NCBI RefSeq assembly: GCF_032250955.1 | Contig: NZ_JAVVES010000002.1 | Coordinates: forward strand, 11,298 to 75,297 | From: Sulfuriflexus sp032250955 | GTDB taxonomy: Bacteria > Pseudomonadota > Gammaproteobacteria > AKS1 | Length of the DNA: 64,000 bases | Reading direction: 5' to 3' | Part shown: positions 7,216 to 17,046 of the stretch, piece after piece | How positions within the stretch are numbered: position 1 is the first letter of the stretch | Layout of the letters: the number at the start of each line of letters is the position of its first letter | The notes under the pieces: generated by a model | The model's database searches: none | What the model was told of the DNA's origin: nothing | What the model saw: only the letters and a program-made list of their open reading frames with translations | Position numbers and translations under genes: made by a program

Positions 7216-9154
7216 ATTTCCTGATCTGAAAACGTGCCGGATACAGTGCCTGCCAGGTGGTTTCAGCCACGGCCAGTGGCTCATGCTGCAACTGACCGGC
7301 AATGATTTCTGCAGCGAGAAAGGCAGAGGTCAGGCCGCGCGCGCCATGGCCGGTGTTCACAAACAGGCCATCCAGATATTCAACTGGCGGGTATGCAGAG
7401 GCTCGTTTGCCCTTGTGCAGGTCATGGTAGTTTTCCGCCAGGAAGACGGTATCGGCAACCGGGCCAAGCAACGGCAGCCTGTCTGCGGTTGTTGCTCTTA
7501 AGGCGGCACGGCTTTTACTAACAGCCGTTTTATCTGTAAACAGTCCCGGCAGAGCCGCCTGGCACTGGCGGATATTTTCCATGTCTTCTTCTCGCCTTGA
7601 CTCAGTACTTCTGTCACCGGCAAGAAAACTGGCACCGATCACATGCTCGCCCTGGCTTGCCGGCAGGATGTAACCTTCATGACAGATCGCGCAACGGAGT
7701 TGACTGCTCTTTGCTGATGCGGGAATCATACTTATCTGCCCGCGGGCCTGTTCTATGGGCAGAAAGGCCGTCGGCAGGAACCTGTTGGCGGCACCAGCAT
7801 TGGCAAGAATCACGGTGCCGGCAGTCAGGATAAGGGACTGCCTGGCATCCAGTAACTGCCAGGCACCATCGATATATTGAATAGCCGCCACATCGGTTTG
7901 GGCATGCAGACGGATGTTATCTCCCGCATCGTTTAATAGCACACGGCATAACTGCACGGGATCCAGCCAACCGGCCTGCGGAAAATACAGGGCCGGCGTT
8001 TCGATCTCGATACCGGCGATATCGCTGGCCTGTTCCGCACTGACCCTCTGCGCCAGTTCCGGCGCGCAGTCGAGTCTTTCGATTTGCTTGCTAACCCGCT
8101 CCGAACCGGCTAACTGTAAGACCCCGCCCCGCTGCCAGTTAAGTTCCGGGTATTGCTGCTTGAGCCGATCAAGTTCACGCACTGATTTAAGAAAGGCCGT
8201 GTCGTAGAACGCGCGCTCAGCGCTATCACCCAGACTAATACGCGGCATAACGAGACCGAGCGGGTTACCGGAACCTTCTTGCGCGATCGCGGCATGGCGC
8301 TCGATGACGTCAACCTGCCACCCATGCTTGGCCAGTGACCAGGCGGTGGTGATACCGGCAATGCCGGCACCGACAACCACCGCGTGTTTACGGCCCCCGG
8401 TCCGGGAGGTTGGCCGGGGCAAGGCGAACCACGGTGCCCTGGCCTGGAGCGGCGCTTCCTGTGTCAGCACACCACGCAGCATTTCACGCTTTTTACCAAA
8501 GCCCTTCACCTTCTCGACCGTAAAGCCGGCTTCCTGCAAACCGCGGCGCACGCTCCCGGCGGCGGTAAAGGTGCTGAAGGTTGTGCCCACCTTGCCGAGA
8601 CGTGATACCTGCCTGAATACGGAGGCATTCCACATAGCCGGGTTCTTGTCCGGTGCAAAGCCATCAAGATACCAGGCATCTACGCTGGCATGAAGCTCTT
8701 GAAGTGCCTCCTCTACCTCAGCAAAGATCAAGGTCAACACCACTCGCCCATCAAATAATGGAATATGGTGGAAGCCTTTTACAGCGGGAGGGTAATTTGC
8801 AATTAGTTGCGCCGATACGGCTTCGAGCTCTGGCCAACAGGCAAGCGCCTGTTTCAGGTCGGACTTGCTGAGGGGAAACTTCTCGATAGAAATATAATTC
8901 AGGCATGCCTGCTCATTGGTCTTTAGCAGCCACTGCTGCGCAGTCACAAGGAAGTTCAGGCCGGTACCAAAACCGCTTTCGGCAACGACAAACTGTTCTA
9001 CAGGTTCCGCGGACAACCAGCGATCAGGCAAGTGATTTTGCTGCAGGAAGACATAATCAGTTTCCTCGGGCCCACCTTCACGCGAGAAATAGATGTCTTC
9101 GAACTCGTTACTAAAAGGCTGGCCCTGTTGCCATTCGATATCGGCGTGCTTCAT
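7193..9154 (-). CDS. mnmC: Bifunctional tRNA modification enzyme MnmC
   Basis: A 653-residue two-domain enzyme finishing mnm5s2U at the wobble position of tRNAs. The N-terminal MnmD methyltransferase domain has the SAM motif ESGFGTGLNFLVT and a later YLDGFAPDKNPAMW. The C-terminal MnmC(o) oxidase domain begins with the FAD Rossmann motif VVVGAGIAGITTAWSL and removes the carboxymethyl group. Length fits E. coli MnmC (668). The reading frame is open 46 codons further upstream, but ATG 9154 gives the usual N-terminus MKHADIEWQQGQPFSNEFED. It stands alone on the minus strand; its 3' end overlaps the convergent membrane-protein gene. Confidence 0.93.
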   Translation of the reverse strand: MKHADIEWQQGQPFSNEFEDIYFSREGGPEETDYVFLQQNHLPDRWLSAEPVEQFVVAESGFGTGLNFLVTAQQWLLKTNEQACLNYISIEKFPLSKSDLKQALACWPELEAVSAQLIANYPPAVKGFHHIPLFDGRVVLTLIFAEVEEALQELHASVDAWYLDGFAPDKNPAMWNASVFRQVSRLGKVGTTFSTFTAAGSVRRGLQEAGFTVEKVKGFGKKREMLRGVLTQEAPLQARAPWFALPRPTSRTGGRKHAVVVGAGIAGITTAWSLAKHGWQVDVIERHAAIAQEGSGNPLGLVMPRISLGDSAERAFYDTAFLKSVRELDRLKQQYPELNWQRGGVLQLAGSERVSKQIERLDCAPELAQRVSAEQASDIAGIEIETPALYFPQAGWLDPVQLCRVLLNDAGDNIRLHAQTDVAAIQYIDGAWQLLDARQSLILTAGTVILANAGAANRFLPTAFLPIEQARGQISMIPASAKSSQLRCAICHEGYILPASQGEHVIGASFLAGDRSTESRREEDMENIRQCQAALPGLFTDKTAVSKSRAALRATTADRLPLLGPVADTVFLAENYHDLHKGKRASAYPPVEYLDGLFVNTGHGARGLTSAFLAAEIIAGQLQHEPLAVAETTWQALYPARFQIRKFRKGSVD

Positions 9155-9678
9155 GCGCCGTAATATACCGCATATCGCCTTCGCAGGGAGTAAATTTAAT
9201 GTGCATGGAACTATATTTTCCTGGTATTTAGAACCATAGCCTGCCTGCTTTCGGCAAGAAAAAAGGAAGTTCAGCATTCTCTCCTCTTGCATGCCTGTTT
9301 CTTAGTTCGAAGCAGTTGCTAACAAAATAGCTTCATCAGGCTGAGTTCGGCCAAAAGCGGGCATTCAGTGAGTAATTTAGATGCATTACACTGAGTTCAT
9401 ATTTCTGGGTTTCTCCTAACTATTCAGCTAAGATGATTCATGCAGGCCCAGATAGTTTTCTGATGATGGTTGCTTTATTAACGAAGATGCATATTAACCA
9501 ATGCTGACCCTTTTTTGACCTTTTTTATCCATAATCAATAGTGTCGCACACTCTGGAATATTGTGAAATCCATGCTTTCAATAGCGTGCTCGCATTCAAC
9601 ACAAACACGTTAGATTCAGTAATGACACAAACCGATACCATCAAACAGTACTGAACAATGCTGTAAGATAAAGACTTT
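9155..9678. other. Non-coding spacer between mnmC and the end of the Tad locus
   Basis: This 524-bp AT-richer stretch separates the mnmC start from the tadD-like stop, both on the minus strand, so it must hold the mnmC promoter and the end of the Tad transcript. I see no convincing hairpin terminator, tRNA or ORF. The segment TTCGGCCAAAAGCGGGCATTC (around 9344-9364) resembles a short repeat that, from memory, recurs in many gammaproteobacterial genomes. Only one copy is in this window. Confidence 0.5.
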
Positions 9679-10566
9679 CTAATGAACCGCTGTTCGATGT
9701 TTGAGGCCGAGCCTGGCTTTTTTCAGGTTCTCTGCAGCGAGGACATAAAATGTCGGCTTGAGTTTAAGTGCATTTTCGAAATGACTAATTGCCAGTTTAT
9801 AGTCCTTCTTCTGCATAGCTACATAGCCAATATTGTTATGTGCCTGCGCACGACCAATGCCATTGCCGAGAATTTTTAAGGCCTCATCATAGCGTCCCGA
9901 CCAGGCCAGTGTCAGACCGAGATTATTGATTAACCCGATATTGTTTGGCGCATGCACAAGACCCGCTCTAAGCACCTGCTCTGCCTCAGCATACTGCCGG
10001 GTCAGCATCAGTGTATAGCCAAGGTTATTCAACAGTGGCGAATAGTCCGGGAGGATCGCAAGCGCCTTTCGATAAAATTGCTCTGACGCTTCATTATCCG
10101 ATTGTATGCCCGCGAGCACACCCAAACCATTCCAGGATCGCCATCGTTCAGGGCTGAGCTGTGTGACAAGCTGTAGATCTTTTTTCGCTTGTTCATGCCT
10201 GCCCATAAGTATCCGCGCAAGGCCACGCCTCTCCAATGCTTCTACATCATCCGGATTGTTAATAATCACCCGGCTAAAGTAACCTTCAGCCAGCTCCAGC
10301 TCGCCTATGTCCCGGCTTGCCCTGCCACTTCCCATCAGTGCATGGCGATTGCCCGGCTCGCGTTGCAGAACCCTGTCATAGTGAAAAAGCACTTCAACGG
10401 GTTTTCCGGCATCCTCTGCCCGTTGAGCAGCCTGCATACTACTATCAGTTCCAGCTTGCTCCCCCTGCTTCGATAGATCACCACGGGTTGCGCATCCCTG
10501 CGTGAAACCCGTTATAAGCAGAAGCAACGAAACAAGAACCGCTTTCCTGGTAAAAATATCAGGCAT
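9679..10566 (-). CDS. tadD: TadD-like TPR lipoprotein
   Basis: A 295-residue tetratricopeptide-repeat lipoprotein, the TadD/pilotin-like component expected at the outer membrane of a Tad pilus. The N-terminus has a basic stretch, a hydrophobic segment and a lipobox-like TQGC. TPR motifs run from about residue 45 to the end, e.g. LNNLGYTLMLTRQYAEAEQVL and INNLGLTLAWSGRYDEALKIL. The start is set at ATG 10566, which overlaps the stop of the upstream gene in ATGCCTGA (8 bp), typical translational coupling; a longer ORF start at 10599 lies deep inside that gene. It is the last gene of the Tad operon. Confidence 0.8.
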   Translation of the reverse strand: MPDIFTRKAVLVSLLLLITGFTQGCATRGDLSKQGEQAGTDSSMQAAQRAEDAGKPVEVLFHYDRVLQREPGNRHALMGSGRASRDIGELELAEGYFSRVIINNPDDVEALERRGLARILMGRHEQAKKDLQLVTQLSPERWRSWNGLGVLAGIQSDNEASEQFYRKALAILPDYSPLLNNLGYTLMLTRQYAEAEQVLRAGLVHAPNNIGLINNLGLTLAWSGRYDEALKILGNGIGRAQAHNNIGYVAMQKKDYKLAISHFENALKLKPTFYVLAAENLKKARLGLKHRTAVH

Positions 10567-12412
10567 TTGTCTCCATTTTCTTACGCATAGCGAATTCATG
10601 GATCAGAAAATCTTTACCCAACACAACCTTTACATCGATATCATTGCGGTTATCCCGGGTCTCACGCAATATGGCCTTGACAGGCAACCGTTGCATCAAC
10701 TGCTCAGCTGCCTTGAGTTTGCCGGTGGAGTAATAGACTACTGTATCGTCATAGTTGAAATGATCGGCATTGGTAATCAGGTTAACTGACTCGCCATATT
10801 GCCTCAGCACATTCTGCATCAGGCTGGCCAGACCATTGAGACCATTGCCATTCGAAACCTCTACCCGTGCCTTGCTAACGTTACCATAACCGGGAAAATC
10901 CTCGCCAATCAGCAACGTGATATCGATATCCTTGCGATTATTTGAGGTTTCTTCCAGTCGGGCCTGTTTGGGCAGGCTATTGGACAACTTTTTCGCAGCA
11001 GCAAGTCTACCACTTGCATAATAGATCACTGTTTCCTTGTAATCATAATGATCGGCATTGGTAACACTCTTTGTGACTATTCCTTTGCTGCTGAGTATAT
11101 TTTGCAGCAAACGTGCGACTCCTTCACGGCCGTTGCCATTCGACAACTCTATACGCGCCGTAGCATCTGCTTCCTGGCGAACTATTTTCTGCGCTGCCAA
11201 ATCCTCTTTCCATTCGATCGTCATAGCACCATTGCCAGACTGAGAATCCCGTAATGCCACATCTTGAGTAGGGATCTTGTGTACGGCATACATAGCCCTG
11301 ACACTTCCTGCTTCCGTTATGTAGGTAGCATTCTTAACCAGGGTAGCTCGTTCAGCCGGTTTACTGACCATATGTTCGTCAGCTACCTGCAGCGTCTTCG
11401 ACTTATCGTATGATGCCGCCTGATTAACGTCATCATTATCTTTTAATAGACTCGGTACTGTGGCCACTATAGCGGATGGACTTAACCCACCCTGATCTGT
11501 ATCAATTGTCGCCGTAATCGTGATACCCACTGGCATCAATTCACTATTCTTAATTACCTCTTTACCACTGTCGGTCACAGAGATATCAGCGACTACATCA
11601 GTCACTACCACGTCAGATAATGCTGATCCTGCCGAAAACTTCTCTATGGTTACCGTAGAAGAAAGTGGGTATTCGACTATGATCTCATCAACTGTGGCCA
11701 CTGTCGGCAGGGATTCTTCAACTACCGGCTCAACCATCGCCGTCACGGTGGGCAAGGGTTCTTCGGCCACAACAACCTGTGAGCTGGTCGCTATTTCCTC
11801 AGCTTTCTTAATTGGTTTATTAATAACTGTTTCACGCTCCACACTGACGCGAACTTCCTCAATCTTTATTTTTTCAGGAAGTGTTGCATGGGTTACCAGA
11901 GTACCAGATAGATCACTCGGATGATCACTGGCCAGGGCAAGATGACTGCGTGCAATGGCATTAGCCGGGTCTTTCATCAACGCCAGGCTCAGAACCTTTT
12001 TCGCATCTGCATTTCTGCCTTGCAAGATAAAAGAGTAACCCAGGTTACTCAATGTACGCACGGAATCAGGCTCTATGGCGAGTGTCTGGTAATAATAATT
12101 AGCTGCCAGATCATAGCGTTGCATCTTGTCGTAACAGGCTGCAATACCATTTAATACCTGAACAGAATTCGGATTCCTGACAAGTTCAGACTGAAAGGCC
12201 TGCAAGGCTAATCCATAGTGCTGACTGACAAAATGCTGCTTGCCCTGTTCATAGAAACTGTGGACCCCGAGCGCTAACTGTTGCCCCTGTACGCGATAAA
12301 CAGGTTGTAGAGACCCCATTGCCCCAGGTCCTGATGCACAACCGGTGACCAATACAGCTGTACTAAGTAATGTTGCACTAAACTTGAGTCTCTGGGTCAT
12401 TTTGCTAGCCAT
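10559..12412 (-). CDS. TPR lipoprotein with two tandem LytR_C domains (Tad-associated)
   Basis: A 617-residue lipoprotein. A signal peptide ends in LVTGC. TPR units span about residues 45-160 (YDLAANYYYQTLAIEPDS; LSNLGYSFILQGRNADAKKVL). A long low-complexity, valine/threonine-rich linker follows (about 165-400). The C-terminus has two LytR_C domains repeating the same pattern: RIELSNGNGREGVARLLQNI...TNADHYDYKETVIYYASG, then RVEVSNGNGLNGLASLMQNV...TNADHFNYDDTVVYYSTG. The second copy is about 40-50% identical to the first by eye. LytR_C domains are thought to bind cell-wall or envelope material, suggesting the protein anchors the pilus machine in the periplasm. Start at ATG 12412 follows AGGTGAGG; it lies 23 bp after tadC. 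Confidence 0.82.
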   Translation of the reverse strand: MASKMTQRLKFSATLLSTAVLVTGCASGPGAMGSLQPVYRVQGQQLALGVHSFYEQGKQHFVSQHYGLALQAFQSELVRNPNSVQVLNGIAACYDKMQRYDLAANYYYQTLAIEPDSVRTLSNLGYSFILQGRNADAKKVLSLALMKDPANAIARSHLALASDHPSDLSGTLVTHATLPEKIKIEEVRVSVERETVINKPIKKAEEIATSSQVVVAEEPLPTVTAMVEPVVEESLPTVATVDEIIVEYPLSSTVTIEKFSAGSALSDVVVTDVVADISVTDSGKEVIKNSELMPVGITITATIDTDQGGLSPSAIVATVPSLLKDNDDVNQAASYDKSKTLQVADEHMVSKPAERATLVKNATYITEAGSVRAMYAVHKIPTQDVALRDSQSGNGAMTIEWKEDLAAQKIVRQEADATARIELSNGNGREGVARLLQNILSSKGIVTKSVTNADHYDYKETVIYYASGRLAAAKKLSNSLPKQARLEETSNNRKDIDITLLIGEDFPGYGNVSKARVEVSNGNGLNGLASLMQNVLRQYGESVNLITNADHFNYDDTVVYYSTGKLKAAEQLMQRLPVKAILRETRDNRNDIDVKVVLGKDFLIHEFAMRKKMETNA

Positions 12413-12435
12413 ATCGCACCTCACCTGTCATTTTT

Positions 12436-13413
12436 TTAACCGCCAAACGCAACAAAGAATCCTTTGTAGATACGCACCATTGCAGGCCCAAGCACAATCA
12501 GAAACAGGGCCGGAAAAATGAAGAACATGATTGGGAAAATCAATTTAACTGCTAGTTTTGCGGCTTTTTCGCGCGCATTCTGGACTCGTTTGATACGCAT
12601 CTCTTTTGAATGCTCATTCAATGCCGTCGCCACACTCGTGCCAAAATGCTCAGCCTGTATCAATAAAGTTGTCAGGGAACGCACCTCATCAACCCCGGTT
12701 CTGTCGGCCAGGGAACGCAAGGCCTCTTCTCTGCTTTTGCCCGCGCGCAACTCCAGACTGAGAAGATTGAACTCGTCTGCAAGCTGCGGATGGCTACCAC
12801 CCATTTCGAGACCCACCCGCTGGACTGCGGCATCAAGACCCAGCCCCGACTCAACACAGACCACCAGCATGTCCATGGCATCCGGAAACCCCTCAACAAA
12901 CGTCAATTGGCGTAAACTCACTCTTCTGGAAAGAATCATTTCTGGCAGGTAAAAACCGATGATCGCAATCAACACAAGAAGGGCCAGCACATTGGTACGC
13001 GTGGTTATCAATGCCGGTGACAAAATAAGAAATAGCAGCACAATGATTAACGGCAGCAATATTGCCAGAAGAATCTTGATACTGACAAACACATTCAACG
13101 CACCCGGGTGCCTGTAGCCTGCACGCACCAGTTTCGTTTTAAGGTTTGATCGCTTCCACCCCTGCTTGGGCAATAACACCTTGGCTAGCGGCTCAACCCA
13201 GTGCACATTAAACTCCCCTTCCTGGTGCGGAACATGCTCACCCTGTTTTTCGGAAATTGACTCTAGCCTGCGCTGTACTGGATTTTTTCCACCCATTAAC
13301 CATTGTAATATTGCATAGAACATCAGGGCTGTGGACAGGAAAACCAGCAGCAGTGCCATATAACCCAGCTTGCCTGCCGCCACACTTTCAGTAAATCCAA
13401 TCAGGTCCGTCAT
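12436..13413 (-). CDS. tadC: Tad pilus inner-membrane platform protein TadC
   Basis: A 325-residue T2SSF/GspF-domain membrane protein, the second half of the heteromeric platform that couples the TadA motor to pilin polymerisation. Hydrophobic segments lie near residues 18-40, 108-132, 138-158 and 285-315. The cytoplasmic GspF domain contains FPDAMDMLVVCVESGLGLDAA and the conserved run toward TSVATALNEHSKEMR. Length fits TadC (about 290-330). It starts 10 bp after tadB. TadB/TadC order is inferred from position after the ATPase gene and from domain similarity. Confidence 0.9.
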   Translation of the reverse strand: MTDLIGFTESVAAGKLGYMALLLVFLSTALMFYAILQWLMGGKNPVQRRLESISEKQGEHVPHQEGEFNVHWVEPLAKVLLPKQGWKRSNLKTKLVRAGYRHPGALNVFVSIKILLAILLPLIIVLLFLILSPALITTRTNVLALLVLIAIIGFYLPEMILSRRVSLRQLTFVEGFPDAMDMLVVCVESGLGLDAAVQRVGLEMGGSHPQLADEFNLLSLELRAGKSREEALRSLADRTGVDEVRSLTTLLIQAEHFGTSVATALNEHSKEMRIKRVQNAREKAAKLAVKLIFPIMFFIFPALFLIVLGPAMVRIYKGFFVAFGG

Positions 13414-13423
13414 TTTTGCGCCT

Positions 13424-14410
13424 TTAAATTCTGAAATTGATCATGCGTCGTATAACGATGTAGCCAATAGCCATTAATAAGATCTGGACGCCAATTATTG
13501 TTCTGCCCATCGGCTCCTCAAACAAGGTTTCCAGATAGCCCGGATTGAATATAGTAATCGCCCCTGCAACAATAAATGGCAGTGCAATGAGTATTCGCGC
13601 GGACAAGCGCATCTCAGCAGCCTGAATAATAATTTCGCGAAGTGTCCTGGCCCGCTCACGCATGACAGCGGAAATTTTGTTCAGCACGTCGGCAAGATTG
13701 CCGCCAGTAGTGCGCTGGATCAAGACTGCGGTAATAAAATAATGAAGCTCATCACAGCCGACACGATTGCCCAGGTTATACAGGGCATCTTCGATCTCAA
13801 GCCCGTAGTTCATCTCATCAAAAGTGATACCAAACTCTTTACCAATAGGGTCGCCAAGTTCTCCTGCAACCGACTTTAATGAGGCAGAGAAGGGGTTGCC
13901 GGCACGAAGACTCCGAGCAATGTAATCAAGCGCATCGGGCAATTGTTCTGTGAAGCGCAGCTGGCGCTTTTTGCGAAGCCTCAGGATATATATGTACGGT
14001 GCCGCGAAACCTGTAGTTATTGCAATAATCACGGCTAGCGCCGTATGAACAGGTGTTAATTTCAGTAAGGCAAGCACAATAAGCACTGATAGAAGAATCT
14101 GCAGACCAATCAATTTGGTGACCGTCAACCTTGTGCCGGCTTGTCCCAACAGTCGGTCTATCGCGTGCGCACGCGGGATAGTCATTAGCACGCGGTTCAA
14201 TATCGGTACAGAACTCAACGCGCGGTTCTTTATCAGGTCCAAGATTTCCTTACCGTGATCACCACCTGCTGACAGTGTGCGTAAGCGTTTCTGTATTTTG
14301 GCATCACCCTCCTCATGAATGGCACGCCAAAGCAGGTAGAACCCCTCTATCATAAGTACCACTGCAATAAAGGCTAATATAGAAACGACGATATTGATGA
14401 TATTCTCCAC
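13424..14410 (-). CDS. tadB: Tad pilus inner-membrane platform protein TadB
   Basis: A 328-residue T2SSF-domain protein with membrane segments near residues 6-26, 98-135, 270-292 and 303-322. The cytoplasmic domain shows EQLPDALDYIARSLRAGNPF and, later, QRTTGGNLADVLNKISAVMRER, the family signature around a GGN turn. It would pair with TadC as the polytopic base for TadA. The gene follows tadA by 12 bp and precedes tadC by 10 bp, in standard Tad order. Confidence 0.92.
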   Translation of the reverse strand: MENIINIVVSILAFIAVVLMIEGFYLLWRAIHEEGDAKIQKRLRTLSAGGDHGKEILDLIKNRALSSVPILNRVLMTIPRAHAIDRLLGQAGTRLTVTKLIGLQILLSVLIVLALLKLTPVHTALAVIIAITTGFAAPYIYILRLRKKRQLRFTEQLPDALDYIARSLRAGNPFSASLKSVAGELGDPIGKEFGITFDEMNYGLEIEDALYNLGNRVGCDELHYFITAVLIQRTTGGNLADVLNKISAVMRERARTLREIIIQAAEMRLSARILIALPFIVAGAITIFNPGYLETLFEEPMGRTIIGVQILLMAIGYIVIRRMINFRI

Positions 14411-14422
14411 GGTGATAATCCC

Positions 14423-15733
14423 CTATTCGTACACGCGTTCCGGATCAAATATCTCATCATCGAGGTGAATGCCACGCTCTTTGAAGCGCTTGAGCATAAT
14501 AGGACGGACACCCGTTGCCCTGAACTCACCAACCACATGACCGCTATCATCGACTGTCTTGCGCCTGTAACCGAAAATCTCCTGCATATTGATAACGGTT
14601 TCTTCCATGCCGGTGATTTCCTGAATACTGGTGATAACACGACGCCCGTCTATCAAGCGTTCCACATCTACTAGCAAATGCAAGGCTGCCGAGATTTGCT
14701 GCCTGATCACCAGAGGAGGAATTGCTACGCCACTCATGCCTACCATGTGTTCGAGTCGGGTCAGGGCATCGCGTGGTCCATTAGCATGTATCGTCGTTAA
14801 CGAGCCATCATGCCCCGTGTTCATCGCCTGCAACATATCAAGTGACTCGCCACCACGGACCTCACCTACGATTATCCTGTCCGGTCTCATTCGCAATGTA
14901 TTCCTGACCAGGTCACGTTGCGTAATCTCTCCCTTTCCCTCAATATTCGCTGGACGAACTTCCAACCTGGCCACATGAGGTTGCTGCAATTGAAGTTCCG
15001 CAGAGTCTTCAATCGTGACAATACGTTCTGTCACCGGAACAAAGCCTGACATAGCGTTGAGCAATGTTGTTTTACCGCTACCGGTGCCGCCGGAAATCAT
15101 AATATTGACCCGCGCCTTGATTACTGCCTCGAAAAAGTCTGCCATTGGCGGCGTGAGCGATTTAAAGGTAATCAAATCCAGCATTGTGTAGGGGTCGACG
15201 CTGAATTTTCGAATCGACAAAAGCGGACCATCGACAGCGGCAGGTTTGATAATGGCATTAACACGTGAACCATCTTTCAGGCGCGCATCAACCATAGGCG
15301 ATGATTCGTCGATACGGCGACCTACACTGCTTGCGATTTTGTCAATTATCCGCAGCAGATGTTCGTTATTCTGGAAACGGACGTCCGTTTTTTCCAGCAA
15401 ACCACGCCGTTCAACATAGACCTGGTTATAGGTGTTGACGAGAATATCCGATATAGTCGGGTCTGCGAGCAACGGTTCAAGCGGCCCCAGGCCCAGCACT
15501 TCATCCTGGATCTCGCTTGTAAGCACAACCCGTTCAGCAGCATTCAGCGGGATCGATTCTTCATCGAGCATTTCTCGTACCAGATCATTTATCTGGCTTC
15601 GTACCAGGGCAGGTTCCAGCTCATCGATAATCTTCAGGTTAAGGCGGTCAAGCAAACGACGATGAATGCGACTCTTGATCTCCTGCAGTTCCTCCCCTGT
15701 TTCCAGTTTTGTCACTTCTCCTGAATTAGACAT
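14423..15733 (-). CDS. tadA: Tad pilus assembly ATPase TadA/CpaF
   Basis: A 436-residue secretion NTPase of the VirB11/GspE group that powers Flp pilus assembly. The N-terminal domain contains LGLGPLEPLLADPTISDILVN. The catalytic domain has Walker A GGTGSGKTT (215-223), an Asp/acidic box in IVTIEDSAELQL, a Walker B-like RPDRIIVGEVRGGE and a His box MNTGHDGSLTTIHAN. Length and motifs match CpaF. It sits between the tadZ-like gene and tadB, with a GGGAGCGAACC stretch before the ATG providing the ribosome site. Confidence 0.95.
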   Translation of the reverse strand: MSNSGEVTKLETGEELQEIKSRIHRRLLDRLNLKIIDELEPALVRSQINDLVREMLDEESIPLNAAERVVLTSEIQDEVLGLGPLEPLLADPTISDILVNTYNQVYVERRGLLEKTDVRFQNNEHLLRIIDKIASSVGRRIDESSPMVDARLKDGSRVNAIIKPAAVDGPLLSIRKFSVDPYTMLDLITFKSLTPPMADFFEAVIKARVNIMISGGTGSGKTTLLNAMSGFVPVTERIVTIEDSAELQLQQPHVARLEVRPANIEGKGEITQRDLVRNTLRMRPDRIIVGEVRGGESLDMLQAMNTGHDGSLTTIHANGPRDALTRLEHMVGMSGVAIPPLVIRQQISAALHLLVDVERLIDGRRVITSIQEITGMEETVINMQEIFGYRRKTVDDSGHVVGEFRATGVRPIMLKRFKERGIHLDDEIFDPERVYE

Positions 15734-15789
15734 GGTTCGCTCCCGTATAGTTTTATTAGCACTGTTTAATCTCCGCCCATCTCGTTCTG

Positions 15790-17007
15790 CTAGTTGGCAT
15801 GCCCAAACAGCTTTTTGAACAGCCCGGATTTGTCTTCTTTCCTGTCAAAATGACTTTTTGCAAGATTTTCAGCAAAGCTCTCAATATCCCTGGTCATGTC
15901 TGATCGCTTATCGATTTCCACAACCAGCAAGCCCTGATCCTGAGCATCGGCCGCTGCCTCATAGTCATTACGCACCCTGTGAACTCTTTTCTTGTGCAGA
16001 ACCTCCTTGAGACTATCGATACTGACACTGTGCATTTTCGACATGGCACGGTTATTTACTATCTCAATCGCATCTATAGCTATCCCCTTCAATGGCAGAT
16101 GCTCAATCAGGAGCCTTGCGTCATGAATCGTCGGAATATCATTCTGCACGACGAGCATCACCGGTTCGGCCAGCGCCAGGATGGCATATGTCCAGGGCAT
16201 AAAAACGCGTGGCATATCAACAATAACAAAATCGTAATTCTCAACGGCCACATGCATTAACTGGGTTACTGCCTGCTCGGAAATGCCGTCATAGGAGCTT
16301 AGATCCCCAGGTGAGGCCAGAATTTCAAGGCCACTTGAATGATGGGTCATCAATGCCCGCAAGAAAATGGGATCCAGTCGGTCTGGCTCCAGCAAGGCAT
16401 CCATTACATTGCTGCGCGGCTTGAGATCAAGCAGCGTGGCTGCCGAGCCAAACTGGATATCCATATCTATCAGGGCAACGCTGGCGTCATAATTTCTCCT
16501 GAGCAAGTAAGCAACATTTACCGCCAGTGTCGTCGCGCCACTGCCGCCCTTGGCATTCATAAACGCTGTCAACCCGCCTCTTTTTCCTTGTGCGCTTCTT
16601 TGCATTGCACGCTTATCGGCAAGTACTTTACTGACGCCAATCACCATTTCCTGGACTTGCAATGGTTGCGGATAGACGTCCTTCACGCCAGCGCGCATCA
16701 AACGACGTGTTGTATCAACATCGCTACCCTTTGTCGTGACAAAGACGGAAATCCGATCTCCATGTTCTTTCAGAATGTTTTCAATATCAGCTATATCTTT
16801 TTCCCTATGCCCATTGACCTCAAACATAACGACGTCTGGCAGTTCTTTCAGACCCACCTCACTTAGCGAGCGGTCATCGCCAACCATGCGCAGAGAAATA
16901 TTAATCCCTTCTATGCGGCTCAATGCCGCCTCGATTTGTTTGCGTGTCTCTTCATGAATCAAAAGGGCAACGACTTTTAGTATTGTACGCATAGAATTCA
17001 AATCCAT
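15790..17007 (-). CDS. tadZ: TadZ/CpaE-type ParA-like localisation ATPase
   Basis: A 405-residue protein with a receiver-like N-terminal domain (about 8-125, lacking a full set of phosphorylation residues) followed by a MinD/ParA-type ATPase domain. The deviant Walker A is KGGSGATT (153-160), with a downstream switch DMDIQFGSAATLLDL and VIVDMPRVFMP. CpaE/TadZ proteins position the pilus machinery, often at a cell pole. Upstream is a pseudopilin-like gene (39 bp gap), downstream tadA. Two start ATGs are possible, 17007 or 16992; neither has a strong Shine-Dalgarno. Confidence 0.88.
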   Translation of the reverse strand: MDLNSMRTILKVVALLIHEETRKQIEAALSRIEGINISLRMVGDDRSLSEVGLKELPDVVMFEVNGHREKDIADIENILKEHGDRISVFVTTKGSDVDTTRRLMRAGVKDVYPQPLQVQEMVIGVSKVLADKRAMQRSAQGKRGGLTAFMNAKGGSGATTLAVNVAYLLRRNYDASVALIDMDIQFGSAATLLDLKPRSNVMDALLEPDRLDPIFLRALMTHHSSGLEILASPGDLSSYDGISEQAVTQLMHVAVENYDFVIVDMPRVFMPWTYAILALAEPVMLVVQNDIPTIHDARLLIEHLPLKGIAIDAIEIVNNRAMSKMHSVSIDSLKEVLHKKRVHRVRNDYEAAADAQDQGLLVVEIDKRSDMTRDIESFAENLAKSHFDRKEDKSGLFKKLFGHAN

Positions 17008-17046
17008 TCGTAAATTAGCATTGTGATATAAACCTGTATCTCTCGT

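Noticed and set aside
9155..9292. In-frame 46-codon extension of mnmC
   Set aside because: The extension is not MnmC-like and ATG 9154 gives the family N-terminus.
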